DNA of 64,000 nt from JAPWJZ01 sp964575605 (GCA_964575605.1 CAZNRN010000002.1:124001-188000), one strand, 5' to 3'; shown: positions 44,588-54,508, counted from the stretch's first letter. Numbers and translations are program-made. The notes: generated by a model not told the origin, from the letters alone.

Positions 44588-47500
44588 GTGTCGCTTGCGA
44601 AAGGGTTAAGGCACTTGGCAGAGAACGCCAAAAACGGTTCGCCCTCTCCGCAGCCTCCGGTTCCGCCGGTGGCGGCTGCATCCCCGACTCCGTCGGCAAA
44701 TCAAACAACGTCGACTCCGGTTCCGGCTCCTGCTGTCGCAACGCCTAAAGTTTTCACCGTCGCGCCCGATAAATCATTCCTCGATGCCGTCGCACGCGGC
44801 GTGCTGGCGAAAGCGGCGGGCGACCCCTTGAAGCTTTCCGACTATTCCATCCTCGTCCCCGACCGCGAAACGAAGACGTTGCTGCGTCAGGCCTTCATGG
44901 AACAGCTGGCGGGCAAGCCCGGCATCATGCCGCGCATCGACGCGCCGGGCGATATGGATGACGACGACCTCTCGCTGAAAATTTCCAGCAACCGTATCCT
45001 TTCACAGGCCCTGATGGATATCCCGCCCGCCGTGCCGCGCCTGCACCGGCAGCTGATTCTGGCGGAAGAAATTTTAAAGATCCCGGGCATGGCGTCCTCG
45101 GTGCAGAAGGCGATCAAGCTGGGCGGCGAACTGGGCTCCTTCATCGACGACATCCAGCGGAACAACATCGAGCTGAAAAACGTCGATAAACTGGTGCCCG
45201 ACGAATTCCGCGCGCAATGGGCGCATACCGCGGAATTTCTGAAAATCATCACCGAAACCTGGCCCGACCGCCTGTCGAAAATGGGCATGGTCGACCCCGA
45301 AGACCACAAGAACCTGCTGATTTCCGTACAGGCCGCGCACTGGCAGCATAACCCGCCGGCCTCGCCCATTCTTGCCGTGGGTTTCACAGATACCTCGCCC
45401 GCGATCGTCACGCTTTTGCAAACCGTCGCGACCCTGCCGCAGGGCGGCGTGGTGCTGCCGGGCGTCGACATGAAGCTCGACCAGAAAAGCTGGGACGTGC
45501 TCACCCCCGTGCATCCGCAATATGCGTTTAAAAAGATGCTCTCCGAACTGGGCGCCGACCGTTCAGCCGTTGCGACATGGGAAGCCGACCTGCCGGGCCC
45601 GCGCCACGCACGTACCGTCGACCTCGAAAAAACCAATACCGAGCGCCAGAAGCTTTTACGTGAAGCCATGCGCCCCGCCGGAACGTCGGAAGGCTGGAGC
45701 GCGCTGAAGGGCCGCAAGAACACCAAGAAGGGCCCGCTGGCCGACAACGACAACGACGCCATCGGCATCGAGGCTCTGGCGGGCATGGACCTCATCACCT
45801 GTTCCTCGCAGCAGGAAGAAGCCTCCGTCGTCGCGCTGAAAATGCGCGAAACGCTGGAAGCGCCCGGCCGCACCGCGATGCTGGTGACGGGCGACCGTTC
45901 GCTGGCGCGCCGCGTTTCCGCCCGCCTCCGCTACTGGCGCGTCGAGGTTGAAGACCAGGCCGGCGTGTCGCTGGCTGAATCGCCTGCCGGGGTGTTTTTG
46001 CTGTCGACCGCAAACATGGCCGCCGAAGAATGGTCGCCGGTTGCGACGCTGGAGGCGCTGAAGCATCCGCTCGCCGGTTTGGGCGGCAAGCCTGAAGATT
46101 TCGCGAAAAAACTCTCGACTGTCGAAGACATGGTTTTCCACGGCCCCCGCCCCGGCGCTGGCGTTGCAGGCGTAAAAGGCGTCCTTGCCGCGGCCTTCAA
46201 CCGCGCCGCGCGCCGCCCGAAAGCGCGCCCGCAGGCGGAGCTGAAGGCCGAACAGGCGGAGCTTGACGCATGGCTCGATAAAATTACGGCCTCTGGCAAG
46301 GATTTCTTCGACAAGATGGCGGCAGGCAAGCAGCGGCCATTCAAAGAGTTTCTGGATGACCATATCCGCTTTGCCGAAGCGCTGGCGGCCACCGACACCG
46401 AAAAAGGTGCCGAGCGCCTGTGGCGCGGCGATGACGGCGTGGGGGCTGCGCGCTTCCTGACGCAATTGCGTGATGCCGCTGCCTTTATCCCGCCTGTTAC
46501 GGGGCAGGATTATGTGGATGTTTTGCAGGGCCTGATGCGCGACGTGCGCCTGCGCTATACGGCGGCGGGGCACCCCGCGCTGAAAATCGTGACGCCCGAA
46601 CAGGCGCTGCTGCAAAAGGCCGATGTCGTCATCATCGGCGGCTTCAACGACGAAAGCTGGCCGAAGAAACCAGATGAAAGCCCCTGGCTCTCGCCCGATA
46701 TGGCGAAGGGGTTGGGCCTGCCGCCTGCGGAAGAGCAGATCGGCCGCGCGGCTTACCATTTCGTGCAGACGGCCTCGAACCCCAACGTGCTGCTCTCCCG
46801 CGCCGTGCGCTCGGGTGATGCGCCTGCGGTGGCCTCGCCCTTCCTGACGCGCCTGACCATGGTGCTGAAAGGCGCGGGCCTCGACCAGGAGATCGAGAGC
46901 AAGACGCAGCTCCTCGAAATCCACAACGCCATGCAGACGCCTGCATCGGTGACGCCGATCGCGCCGCCCGAGCCGCGCCCGCCGAAAGACGTGCGACCCA
47001 AGGAACTGCCGGTGACCGCGATCGAAAAGCTGATGCGCGACCCTTATTCCGTCTATGCGAAATATATCCTGAACCTGAAGCCGAAAAGCCCGCTGGACGC
47101 CTCGCCCAGCGTGGCCGAGCGCGGCACCTTTACGCATGACGCGCTGGATGCTTTCGTTAAAAAGTTCCCAGACAAGCTGCCCGACAACGCCTATGACGAG
47201 CTGCTGAAAATCGGGCGTGAATCGTTTGAAACCCGCATCAACAATCCGAACGTGCAGGCCTTCTGGTGGCCGCGCTTCGAGCGCATCGCGAAATGGTTCG
47301 TGAAGTTCGAGGAGGAGCGCCGCGAGATGACCAAGACGCTCGGCACCGAAGTGCGCGGCAAGCTTGAAATCGACATGGGCGGCGGCGAGATTTTCACGCT
47401 CACCACCATCGCCGACCGCATCGACCGCAACGCCGACGACCAGCTGGCGATCATCGATTATAAAACCGGCGCGGTGCCGACGCAGAAATCCGTCGCGCTC

Positions 47501-47878
47501 GGCTATTCGCCCCAATTGACGCTGGAAGCCCTGATCGCCTATCGCGGCGGTTTCGCGCAGGTCGATGCCTCGGAAGTCGGCGAGCTGCAGTACTGGAAGC
47601 TCTCGGGCGGCAAGCCTGCGGCGGACGTCACCAACGTGCGCGGCGACGTGAAGCAGCTGGTCGACCAGGCCAACGACGGCATTTCGAGCCTCGTGAAGGC
47701 CTTCAATGACCCGAAGACGCCTTACCTGTCGACGCCCGACAAGGCCAAGGCCGCACGCTATAACAGCTACGAACACCTCGCCCGCACCGGCGAATGGGGC
47801 ACGGTGAAGCCCGAAACCGGCGCCAAAAAAACCAAGACCACTACGCGCCGCAAGAAACCGCCGGTGAAACACAAATGA
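44588..47878 (+). CDS. addB: Double-strand break repair protein AddB
   Basis: Helicase-nuclease partner of AddA; together they resect DNA ends for RecA. 1096 residues from a GTG start. The first 50 residues are a Pro/Thr-rich stretch that is not typical; the conserved part begins about KVFTVAPDKSFLDAVARGVL. The C-terminal RecB-family nuclease shows ELPVTAIEKLMRDPYSVYAK, GTFTHDALDAF, LTTIADRID and IIDYKTG with the catalytic residues. The Fe-S cysteines of Gram-positive AddB are not seen. GTG has a weak ribosome site, so the true N-terminus could differ. The 270 bases upstream hold a weak promoter-like pair (TTGACT at 44426, TAGGCT at 44448, 16-base spacer). Confidence 0.92.
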   Translation: MSLAKGLRHLAENAKNGSPSPQPPVPPVAAASPTPSANQTTSTPVPAPAVATPKVFTVAPDKSFLDAVARGVLAKAAGDPLKLSDYSILVPDRETKTLLRQAFMEQLAGKPGIMPRIDAPGDMDDDDLSLKISSNRILSQALMDIPPAVPRLHRQLILAEEILKIPGMASSVQKAIKLGGELGSFIDDIQRNNIELKNVDKLVPDEFRAQWAHTAEFLKIITETWPDRLSKMGMVDPEDHKNLLISVQAAHWQHNPPASPILAVGFTDTSPAIVTLLQTVATLPQGGVVLPGVDMKLDQKSWDVLTPVHPQYAFKKMLSELGADRSAVATWEADLPGPRHARTVDLEKTNTERQKLLREAMRPAGTSEGWSALKGRKNTKKGPLADNDNDAIGIEALAGMDLITCSSQQEEASVVALKMRETLEAPGRTAMLVTGDRSLARRVSARLRYWRVEVEDQAGVSLAESPAGVFLLSTANMAAEEWSPVATLEALKHPLAGLGGKPEDFAKKLSTVEDMVFHGPRPGAGVAGVKGVLAAAFNRAARRPKARPQAELKAEQAELDAWLDKITASGKDFFDKMAAGKQRPFKEFLDDHIRFAEALAATDTEKGAERLWRGDDGVGAARFLTQLRDAAAFIPPVTGQDYVDVLQGLMRDVRLRYTAAGHPALKIVTPEQALLQKADVVIIGGFNDESWPKKPDESPWLSPDMAKGLGLPPAEEQIGRAAYHFVQTASNPNVLLSRAVRSGDAPAVASPFLTRLTMVLKGAGLDQEIESKTQLLEIHNAMQTPASVTPIAPPEPRPPKDVRPKELPVTAIEKLMRDPYSVYAKYILNLKPKSPLDASPSVAERGTFTHDALDAFVKKFPDKLPDNAYDELLKIGRESFETRINNPNVQAFWWPRFERIAKWFVKFEEERREMTKTLGTEVRGKLEIDMGGGEIFTLTTIADRIDRNADDQLAIIDYKTGAVPTQKSVALGYSPQLTLEALIAYRGGFAQVDASEVGELQYWKLSGGKPAADVTNVRGDVKQLVDQANDGISSLVKAFNDPKTPYLSTPDKAKAARYNSYEHLARTGEWGTVKPETGAKKTKTTTRRKKPPVKHK

Positions 47879-50800
47879 CCGCGAAAAAGAAGCCCGAGCA
47901 GGAAAAGGATATCAAGCGCGTGCCTGAAGCCACGCCCGCCATCCCGCGCGGCAAGCCCGACCCCAACGTCGTGCAGCGGCAGGCCTCCGACCCTTCGGCC
48001 TCCGTCTGGGTGACGGCTTCCGCAGGTACGGGCAAGACCAAGGTCCTGACCGACCGCGTCTTGCGCCTGATGCTGAACGGCTCGGCGCCCGACCAGATTT
48101 TGTGCGTGACCTTTACGCGCGCCGCCGCCTCCGTCATGACCAACCGTATCCGCGAAGAGTTGTCGAACTGGGCGACCTGTGACGATGAGACGCTGGAAGA
48201 CCGCCTGACCAAGCTGAACGGCGTCAAGCCTGACGACGCGGCGATGAAGCGCGCGCGCCAGCTGTTTGCCGAATTCCTCGACGCTTACGGCGGCCTGCGC
48301 GTGCAGACCATCCACTCGTTCTCACAGTCGCTCTTGCGCCGCTTCCCGATTGAATCGGGAATTCCGCCCTATTTCGACGTGATGGACGAACAGTCGTCGT
48401 CCGAAATGCTGCGCGAGGCGCAGGCCGATGTGCTGCGGCAGGCGCAGAAAGACCCCACCACGCCGCTCGCCCGCGCGGTGCAGCTGGTGACACCCGAGGT
48501 GTCCGAAGACGAATTCGCCGCTACCATAGGCGACCTTACCTATCGCCGCGGCCAGCTGTTCAGCATCTTCAACAAGGACGGCGGGCTCGAGGCGACCATC
48601 GACAACGTCTATAAATACCTGGGCGCGCCCAAGGGCCTCGACACCGCGGCGATGAGCCGTGATTTGAACGCTAATACCGGCCTGAACGGCCATGCTCCCG
48701 ATATCAAGGCGCTGAAGGAAGCCGCGGACATGCTGGCGGGTGGCACCGAGGGCGACCTTGAAAAAGCCAAAATCATCAAGGCCTGGATCCTCCACCCGCA
48801 ACAGCGGCAGGAATTGTTCTGGGACTACGTGAACGTCTTCCTGACGCAGGACCGCAACGTCCGCAAGCGCCTGACCACCAAGGCGTCATCGGGCGCGCAG
48901 GACGCGATGGAAAAAGAAGCCCAGCGCCTGATTGAAGGCATCGAGGCTATTTCCACCATGAACGTCGCGCGCGGCACGGAATCGCTGCTGCGTATCACAG
49001 GCGCGGTGCTGGAGCGGTATACCGAGAAAAAACGCTCGCTCAACCAGCTCGACTACGACGACCTGATTTATCATGCCAATAAAATGATGAAGCAGGACAA
49101 CGCCGCCGGCTGGGTGCTGCAAAAGCTGCCTGGCAACATCAAGCATATCCTGGTCGACGAAGCGCAGGACACCAACCCCGACCAGTGGGAACTGGTGACG
49201 GCAATTGCGAAAGAGTTCTTCGAGAACCCCGCGCGCAAGGCGTCAAAAGACAATACGATATTTGTCGTCGGCGATGAAAAACAGTCGATTTTCAGCTTCC
49301 AGCGTGCCGACCCCCGCGAATTCGCCCTGCACAAGAAATCATTCGAAGACCTGGTGAAAAATGCCGGCGGACGCTGGCGCGAGGTTGAGATGGAAATCGC
49401 CTTCCGCTCCAGCCCCGCCATCACGCAGGCGGTCGATGCCGTTTTTGCGAACCCTGCCGCCGCCGACGGTTTGTTCTTCGACGGCGACAAGGATAAACAG
49501 GTGCGCCACAACCCCTTCCGCCGCGGACAGGCGGGGGTGGTCGAGGTGCACCCCGTGCTGCGCCCCGGCGAGAAAGAACCCGAAACCCCTTGGGAGCTGC
49601 CGCTGAAAATGAAGGACGCGCCCGACCCCTCGGGCGATATGGCCGACAAAATCGCCGACCAGATCAAGGGCTGGCTTGATAGCGGCGAGCAGCTGCAGTC
49701 GCGCAAACGCCCGATCAGCCCCGCCGATATCGTCATCCTCGTGCGCCGCCGGTCGGAATTCGTCGACAACATGGTGCGCGCGCTGAAAAAACGCGACATC
49801 CCCGTCGCGGGCGCAGACCGCATGAGCCTGCGCGAGCAAATTGCCGTGATGGATATGGTGGCGCTGGCCGAATGCCTTCTGTTCCCCAAGGACGATTACA
49901 AGCTGGCCTGCGTGCTGAAATCGCCGCTGGTCGGCATGACCGACAAGCAGCTGGAAACCCTCGCCGTCAACCGCCCGGGCGACCTCTGGGATGCGCTGGC
50001 CGCGAAGGCGAAAGACGCCAAAGCGGATAAACTTTACCGCGACGCCTTCAACTACCTCGAAGGCCTGCAGAAATCGCTGAACGACGAACGCCCGTATGAG
50101 TTCTATTCAACTGTGCTGATGAACGCCTGCCCCGCGAACAATATGTCGGGGCTGAACGCAATGTACAGTCGCATGGGTTTCGAGGCGGAAGACCCGCTGG
50201 TCGAGTTCATGAACGCGGTCGAGCGCTTCGAGAAACTCCATGTGCCGTCGCTGCAGGGCTTTATCTCGTGGCTCGACGCCGGCGAGGCGGAAGTGAAGCG
50301 CGAGCTGAACATGAACCCCGAAACTCCCCGCGTGCATATCATGACCGTGCACGGCGCCAAGGGGCTGGAAGCGCCGATCGTCTTCCTGCCGGACACAACC
50401 GGCCTGCCCGAAGACAACGCCCGCGCACGCCCCAAATTCCTGTGGCCGGACGACGAGCGCAGCGTGCCGCTCTGGGTGCCACGCGCCGAGCTGGAAAGCA
50501 GCGTCTTTGCCGCCGAGCGCGAAAAGGCCGAGCTGGAGCGCGACCGCGAATTCCGCCGCCTGATGTATGTCGCCCTGACACGCGCCGCCGACCGCCTGTA
50601 TGTCTACGGCTACCAGAACACCGACGATGTTTCGCCGAAAAGCTGGTATTCGCTAATCCGCAAGGGCATCGCCGAAAACCTGAAGGACGATATCACTGTC
50701 ATCAAGCCGCCCAAGGAATACGGCGGGGAGAAACCGACGCCGGCATCGACCTTCAACAAAAAGGCCAAGCCGCAGCTGGAACCCGAAGACGGCGACGAAA

Positions 50801-51582
50801 CCATCTTGCGCTTCACGGTCAAGCAGACGGCGCGCCCCCAACCCGACGGGCTGAAGGCCGCGGCAAAAGGTAAAACAGTTGGCATCCCCGTCTGGGCGCG
50901 CACCGTGCCGAAGTCGGACCAGACGCCGGTCGAAAAGTTCAGGCCCTCCGAATACAAGGCGACCAATGACAACATGAGCGCGCCTTCGCCGCTCGAGGCG
51001 GAAAAAGAGACTTATTACCGCCGCCTGGGATCGGTCGTGCACGAACTGTTCGAATTCCTGCCTTCCATCCCCGCCGCGGAACGCGAAGCGGCGGCGAAAA
51101 AACACCTGTCGAAACCGGGCTTCGGCCTGACCGACAAGGATCAGGAAGAAGCCTCGAAAGAAGTGCTGAAAATCCTCAACGACCCGCATTTCGGCGGCCT
51201 TTTCGGCCCCAACAGCCGCGCCGAAGTCAGCATCACCGGCCTGTTCGACCGTGCCGGCGTGAAACAGATGATGTCGGGCCAGATCGACCGCCTTGTCGTA
51301 GATGACAAGAGCGTGCTGATCGTCGACTTCAAGAACAGCGTCCACGTGCCAAAAAACGCGGGCGAGGTCACGGATAAATATGTGATGCAGATGGCGGCTT
51401 ATCGCCTCGCCCTGCAGCAGATTTATCCCGACAAGGAAATCAAATGCGCGCTGCTCTACACGCGCAAGGCCAAGATCGTGTCGCTGCCGAACGAGATGCT
51501 GGACGCTGCGCTGAAGAAAATCGATTTGGTGCCGCACGACCCGAATAAAAAGCCCGCGGCACCCAAGCCGCCCGGCCTGTAA
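47875..51582 (+). CDS. addA: Double-strand break repair helicase AddA
   Basis: UvrD-type helicase with a C-terminal nuclease. 1235 residues. The ATG overlaps the addB stop (ATGA). Seen: Walker A TASAGTGKTK (47-56), FTRAAASVMTNRI, QTIHSFSQSLLRRFP, Walker B HILVDEAQDTNPDQWEL, VGDEKQSIFSFQRAD, MTVHGAKGLEAPIVFLPDT, YVALTRAADRLYVYG, and the nuclease end SGQIDRLVVDDKSVL with IVDFKNS. Complete and typical in length for Alphaproteobacteria. It ends only three bases from the convergent acetyltransferase gene. Confidence 0.96.
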   Translation: MTAKKKPEQEKDIKRVPEATPAIPRGKPDPNVVQRQASDPSASVWVTASAGTGKTKVLTDRVLRLMLNGSAPDQILCVTFTRAAASVMTNRIREELSNWATCDDETLEDRLTKLNGVKPDDAAMKRARQLFAEFLDAYGGLRVQTIHSFSQSLLRRFPIESGIPPYFDVMDEQSSSEMLREAQADVLRQAQKDPTTPLARAVQLVTPEVSEDEFAATIGDLTYRRGQLFSIFNKDGGLEATIDNVYKYLGAPKGLDTAAMSRDLNANTGLNGHAPDIKALKEAADMLAGGTEGDLEKAKIIKAWILHPQQRQELFWDYVNVFLTQDRNVRKRLTTKASSGAQDAMEKEAQRLIEGIEAISTMNVARGTESLLRITGAVLERYTEKKRSLNQLDYDDLIYHANKMMKQDNAAGWVLQKLPGNIKHILVDEAQDTNPDQWELVTAIAKEFFENPARKASKDNTIFVVGDEKQSIFSFQRADPREFALHKKSFEDLVKNAGGRWREVEMEIAFRSSPAITQAVDAVFANPAAADGLFFDGDKDKQVRHNPFRRGQAGVVEVHPVLRPGEKEPETPWELPLKMKDAPDPSGDMADKIADQIKGWLDSGEQLQSRKRPISPADIVILVRRRSEFVDNMVRALKKRDIPVAGADRMSLREQIAVMDMVALAECLLFPKDDYKLACVLKSPLVGMTDKQLETLAVNRPGDLWDALAAKAKDAKADKLYRDAFNYLEGLQKSLNDERPYEFYSTVLMNACPANNMSGLNAMYSRMGFEAEDPLVEFMNAVERFEKLHVPSLQGFISWLDAGEAEVKRELNMNPETPRVHIMTVHGAKGLEAPIVFLPDTTGLPEDNARARPKFLWPDDERSVPLWVPRAELESSVFAAEREKAELERDREFRRLMYVALTRAADRLYVYGYQNTDDVSPKSWYSLIRKGIAENLKDDITVIKPPKEYGGEKPTPASTFNKKAKPQLEPEDGDETILRFTVKQTARPQPDGLKAAAKGKTVGIPVWARTVPKSDQTPVEKFRPSEYKATNDNMSAPSPLEAEKETYYRRLGSVVHELFEFLPSIPAAEREAAAKKHLSKPGFGLTDKDQEEASKEVLKILNDPHFGGLFGPNSRAEVSITGLFDRAGVKQMMSGQIDRLVVDDKSVLIVDFKNSVHVPKNAGEVTDKYVMQMAAYRLALQQIYPDKEIKCALLYTRKAKIVSLPNEMLDAALKKIDLVPHDPNKKPAAPKPPGL

Positions 51583-51585
51583 TTA

Positions 51586-52317
51586 TCAAGCCGATAAAAC
51601 AGCTTTAGTAATGCCCGTGTAAGGCATAGGTGCGCATTTTTTATGCGACGTGGACAGCGGGGGGTTCGTGGGCGGCACGCGACGGAAGCCTTCGAAGGGA
51701 AGGGCGCGGCAGAAAATGTCGCGTAGTTTTTCTACGCCCTCCTTCGCGGCGGCAATCGCGAAGTCGCGCGCGGCCTTGAAGCGCTGCCAGTTATCCTTCG
51801 TCAGCTCCCATATTTCCTGCACGGACGATCCGCCGATGTAATGGCTGGTGGCACGGATTTCCAGCAGCTCCGCACCGGTCTTTGCCTTCAGCTGGCGCGA
51901 GGCCTCGTTGTCGGCGGCATTCTTAATGACCAGCTTTTCAAACCCGAGTTCGTTGAAGGCATGATCGTTCACGGCGACCAGCGCTTCTTTCATGTACCCG
52001 CTGTTCTGGTATTCCTTTGCGATCCAAAGCCCGCGGTTGCCCGACGCGGTGTCGCGGCGCAGGTGGATGACGCCGATAACTTCGTCAGGGTTCTCGCGGC
52101 GTGTGATGCCCCAGTACCAGTCGTTGCCGCGTTCCATGGCGGGCAGGGCGATGTTCTTCAGGAATTTTTCCGCGCCGTCGTCGGGATAGGGCCATTTGAC
52201 CGCGTTCTTCGAGAGATATTTGACGGTATCCCAATGGGGAAAATAGCGCTGGATATCGCCGCTGTCGCCCAGCGACAGGGGGCGGAGTACCAGCCTTTTT
52301 GTCTCCAGAATCGTCAT
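51586..52317 (-). CDS. GNAT acetyltransferase, RimJ/RimL type
   Basis: 243 residues. A GNAT domain (1-170) starts with the typical TKRLVLRPLSLGDSGDIQRY and includes VIGVIHLRRD, GLWIAKEYQNSGYMKEAL (acetyl-CoA loop region, here Q.SGYM) and KLVIKNAADNEASRQLKAKTG. A 60-residue Pro-rich C-terminal part is not recognised. Substrate unknown: ribosomal proteins, antibiotics or small molecules are all possible. The ATG chosen (MTILETKR) is 30 bases after the longer open frame start and sits well behind the candidate promoter. Confidence 0.82.
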   Translation of the reverse strand: MTILETKRLVLRPLSLGDSGDIQRYFPHWDTVKYLSKNAVKWPYPDDGAEKFLKNIALPAMERGNDWYWGITRRENPDEVIGVIHLRRDTASGNRGLWIAKEYQNSGYMKEALVAVNDHAFNELGFEKLVIKNAADNEASRQLKAKTGAELLEIRATSHYIGGSSVQEIWELTKDNWQRFKAARDFAIAAAKEGVEKLRDIFCRALPFEGFRRVPPTNPPLSTSHKKCAPMPYTGITKAVLSA

Positions 52318-52362
52318 TGCGTTACCCGAAAAACCCTTAAATACCAATGGCGGAAGGTGTTA

Positions 52363-52391
52363 ACTTAACAGGGATGACATTATTCTGTCAA
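52363..52391 (-). promoter_or_regulatory. Promoter of the acetyltransferase gene
   Basis: Minus strand TTGACA (52386-52391), 17-base spacer, TTAAGT (52363-52368). Leader of about 40 bases. Confidence 0.5.
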
Positions 52392-52460
52392 ATAAATAAG
52401 GATTGCAGCAAACGGGTTGCTGGGCTTTGCTAGCGGGCAGCAGCAAAAGGGTATCTTTTC

Positions 52461-53330
52461 ATGACCGAAAAACTGGGATTCATCGGCCTTGGCATCATGG
52501 GCCTGCCCATGTCGCTGAACCTGAAGCGCGCGGGTTTTGACCTTGCCGTTTATAACCGCACCGCGGCGCGTACCGAGACGCTGAAAGAGGCGGGCGCGAC
52601 GGTTTGCGAAACGCCCTCCGCCGTTGCGGCGAATGCCGATATTATCTTTACCTGCGTTTCCGATACGCCCGATGTTGAAGAAGTCCTCTTCGGCATGGAC
52701 GGCATCATCCACGGCGCGAAGAAGGGCAGCGTGGTCGTGGATATGAGCACGATCTCGCCGGCCGCGACCCGCGATTTCGCCAAACGCCTTGCAGAAAAAG
52801 GCATTACGCTGCTGGACGCGCCCGTATCGGGCGGCGAGGCAGGGGCGATTGCAGGCACGCTCACCATCATGACCGGCGGCGACGAGGCCACGTTCAACCG
52901 CGTGAAGCCCTACTTCGAAAAAATGGGCAAGACCATCGTGCTGGTGGGTGACAGCGGCGCGGGGCAGGTGGCCAAGGCCTGCAACCAAATCATCATCGCC
53001 GTCGCCATCGAAGGCGTGGGCGAAGCCATGCTGCTGGCCGAAAAATGCGGGGTAGACGGCAAAAAAGTGCGCGAGGCGCTGATGGGCGGCTTTGCGGGCT
53101 CGAAAGTGCTGGAAGTGCATGGCAACCGCATGCTGACGAACGATTTCAAGCCCGGGTTCAAGACGAAACTTCACCGCAAGGACATGGGCATCGTGCTGGA
53201 AACCGCGAAGCAGCACAAGCTGCCGCTGCCCGCCGCGACGCTGGTGACGCTTCACATGGATGAAGTGATCAAGAAGGGTGATGGCGAGCTCGACAGCTCG
53301 GCCGTGTTCAAGGTTTTAAAGAAGAGCTGA
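52461..53330 (+). CDS. 3-hydroxyisobutyrate dehydrogenase-family protein
   Basis: 289 residues. Beta-hydroxyacid dehydrogenase: NAD(P) loop GFIGLGIMGLPMSLNLKRAG (6-25) and NRT after the second strand (likely NADPH preference), substrate loop DAPVSGGEAGAIAGTL, and catalytic lysine in GAGQVAKACNQI. It could be tartronate semialdehyde reductase, 3-hydroxyisobutyrate or succinic semialdehyde reductase; the sequence does not settle this. The start has an AAGGG site. The end overlaps the convergent unknown gene by 23 bases. Confidence 0.92.
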   Translation: MTEKLGFIGLGIMGLPMSLNLKRAGFDLAVYNRTAARTETLKEAGATVCETPSAVAANADIIFTCVSDTPDVEEVLFGMDGIIHGAKKGSVVVDMSTISPAATRDFAKRLAEKGITLLDAPVSGGEAGAIAGTLTIMTGGDEATFNRVKPYFEKMGKTIVLVGDSGAGQVAKACNQIIIAVAIEGVGEAMLLAEKCGVDGKKVREALMGGFAGSKVLEVHGNRMLTNDFKPGFKTKLHRKDMGIVLETAKQHKLPLPAATLVTLHMDEVIKKGDGELDSSAVFKVLKKS

Positions 53331-53922
53331 CGGCGGGTGTTGCAGCTCCCTGCGTTTTTAATCCGGCGGCTTCGGCCGGGTTGGCCCAGACCTGTATCTC
53401 CACATATCTGCCGCCTTTGATGTAATCGCTTCCAAGCCCGAAAGACTTGATGGCCTGCGCGGCCTGTTCCGCGTTCAGCACGGCGTTTTGCAGCGGGTGG
53501 GGTTCGACTCCTTCGGGCAGTTTCACGGTATGGTTGCCCATGCTGTCGCCGTAAGTGAAAGAGCAGCATGAAAGGTCAAACTGGTCGGCGGGTATTGAAA
53601 TCGCTTTCAGTCCTGTATGCGGGCCCACGGTCTGCGGTTCGGTGGTCAGGCAGAAATAGACCGGGTTTTGCTTGCGGATATCCACGCCCGCACTTTGCGC
53701 ACCGGCACGCAGCCAGTTTTCGGTTTCAATGCGACCCTCTATATAGGCCGCCTGGTCGCCCACCTTGTCGCCGACGCGGCGCTGGCTGGCGAATTTCGAG
53801 CAGAGGGCGATCGCCTCGGTCTTTGGCTTGTCAGTGACGACCTCGAAAGGCTCGGACCCTTCACGGTAAAGGCGCGTGAGGTAGAGGCCTTGCAGGGGGT
53901 TGGGGACGCTTGAATCGGGCAT
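53308..53922 (-). CDS. Unknown protein, possibly leaderless mRNA
   Basis: 204 residues, no recognised domain. Contains three cysteines (CSKF, YFCLTTEP, DLSCCSFTYG) and an Ala/Gly-rich end. No signal peptide. Its ATG lies five bases after a perfect extended -10 (TGCTATAAT), so transcription should begin at or next to the A of ATG and there is no ribosome site; this would be a leaderless message. No other Met is near. It is followed by a convergent overlap with the dehydrogenase. Confidence 0.65.
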   Translation of the reverse strand: MPDSSVPNPLQGLYLTRLYREGSEPFEVVTDKPKTEAIALCSKFASQRRVGDKVGDQAAYIEGRIETENWLRAGAQSAGVDIRKQNPVYFCLTTEPQTVGPHTGLKAISIPADQFDLSCCSFTYGDSMGNHTVKLPEGVEPHPLQNAVLNAEQAAQAIKSFGLGSDYIKGGRYVEIQVWANPAEAAGLKTQGAATPAVSSSLKP

Positions 53923-53927
53923 TAGCC

Positions 53928-53936
53928 ATTATAGCA
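53928..53936 (-). promoter_or_regulatory. Extended -10 promoter of the unknown gene
   Basis: TGCTATAAT on the minus strand: perfect TATAAT with upstream TG. No good -35 is seen 16-18 bases upstream, as is common for extended -10 promoters. Confidence 0.55.
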
Positions 53937-53983
53937 CAATATTTAACATAATATTAATGAGCGAGCGTAAGTAACTGATAAAC

Positions 53984-54466
53984 CTAAATTTTATTAATCT
54001 CTTCAAGCGCATTTTTGAGGATATGGGCGGCGGCGAGTTTGTCGACGACCTCGCCGCGTTTCTTGCGGGACATGTCGATTTCATCGATCAGGAACTGCTC
54101 GACCGCGAAGGTCGACAAGCGCTCGTCAAAGAAGGCGATGACAGGGTCGAAACCCAGTGTGTCTTTCGCGCGCAGAAGGTTCTGGCCGAAGGAGCGCACG
54201 GACTCTGCGCGTTTGCCCTCCGTCCCGTCCATGTTGAGCGGCAGGCCGATGACGAAACCGCGCACCTCGTATTCCTTGCAGATAGCCGTCAGCTGGCGCA
54301 GATTTTCCGTAAACTTGACGGGTGTGAGGGTTTTTAACGGTGTCGAGATGGTCAGCTCTGGGTTCGACAGCGCCAGCCCCAGCGTCTTGGTGCCATGATC
54401 CATGCCCAAAAGCCTTGTTTTGGGGGGCAAAAAGCGTCTCAGGTCTTTGATCGGGACTATCGCCAT
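53984..54466 (-). CDS. ruvX: Holliday junction resolvase-like protein RuvX (YqgF)
   Basis: RNase H-fold nuclease family involved in 16S rRNA 5' maturation and possibly DNA repair. 160 residues from the ATG that begins MAIVPIKDLRRFLP. Seen: LLGMDHGTKTLGLALSN (about 19-35) with the first active aspartate, FVIGLPLNMDGTEG, FFDERLSTFAVEQ with the DER motif, and KLAAAHILKNAL near the end. The much longer open frame upstream is antisense to gatC and gatA. Divergent from gatC across 42 bases. Confidence 0.93.
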   Translation of the reverse strand: MAIVPIKDLRRFLPPKTRLLGMDHGTKTLGLALSNPELTISTPLKTLTPVKFTENLRQLTAICKEYEVRGFVIGLPLNMDGTEGKRAESVRSFGQNLLRAKDTLGFDPVIAFFDERLSTFAVEQFLIDEIDMSRKKRGEVVDKLAAAHILKNALEEINKI

Positions 54467-54508
54467 GCTAGATTTTCTGTCGATATTATTTAAATAAGGA
54501 ACGGTGTG

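Noticed and set aside
44496..44609. 37-codon frame (MKQGIPMAAISFYL...) before addB
   Set aside because: No ribosome site, overlaps the addB start in another frame, no likeness to known leader peptides.
45656..47872. 738-codon open frame on the minus strand
   Set aside because: Antisense to addB; shadow composition, no domain.
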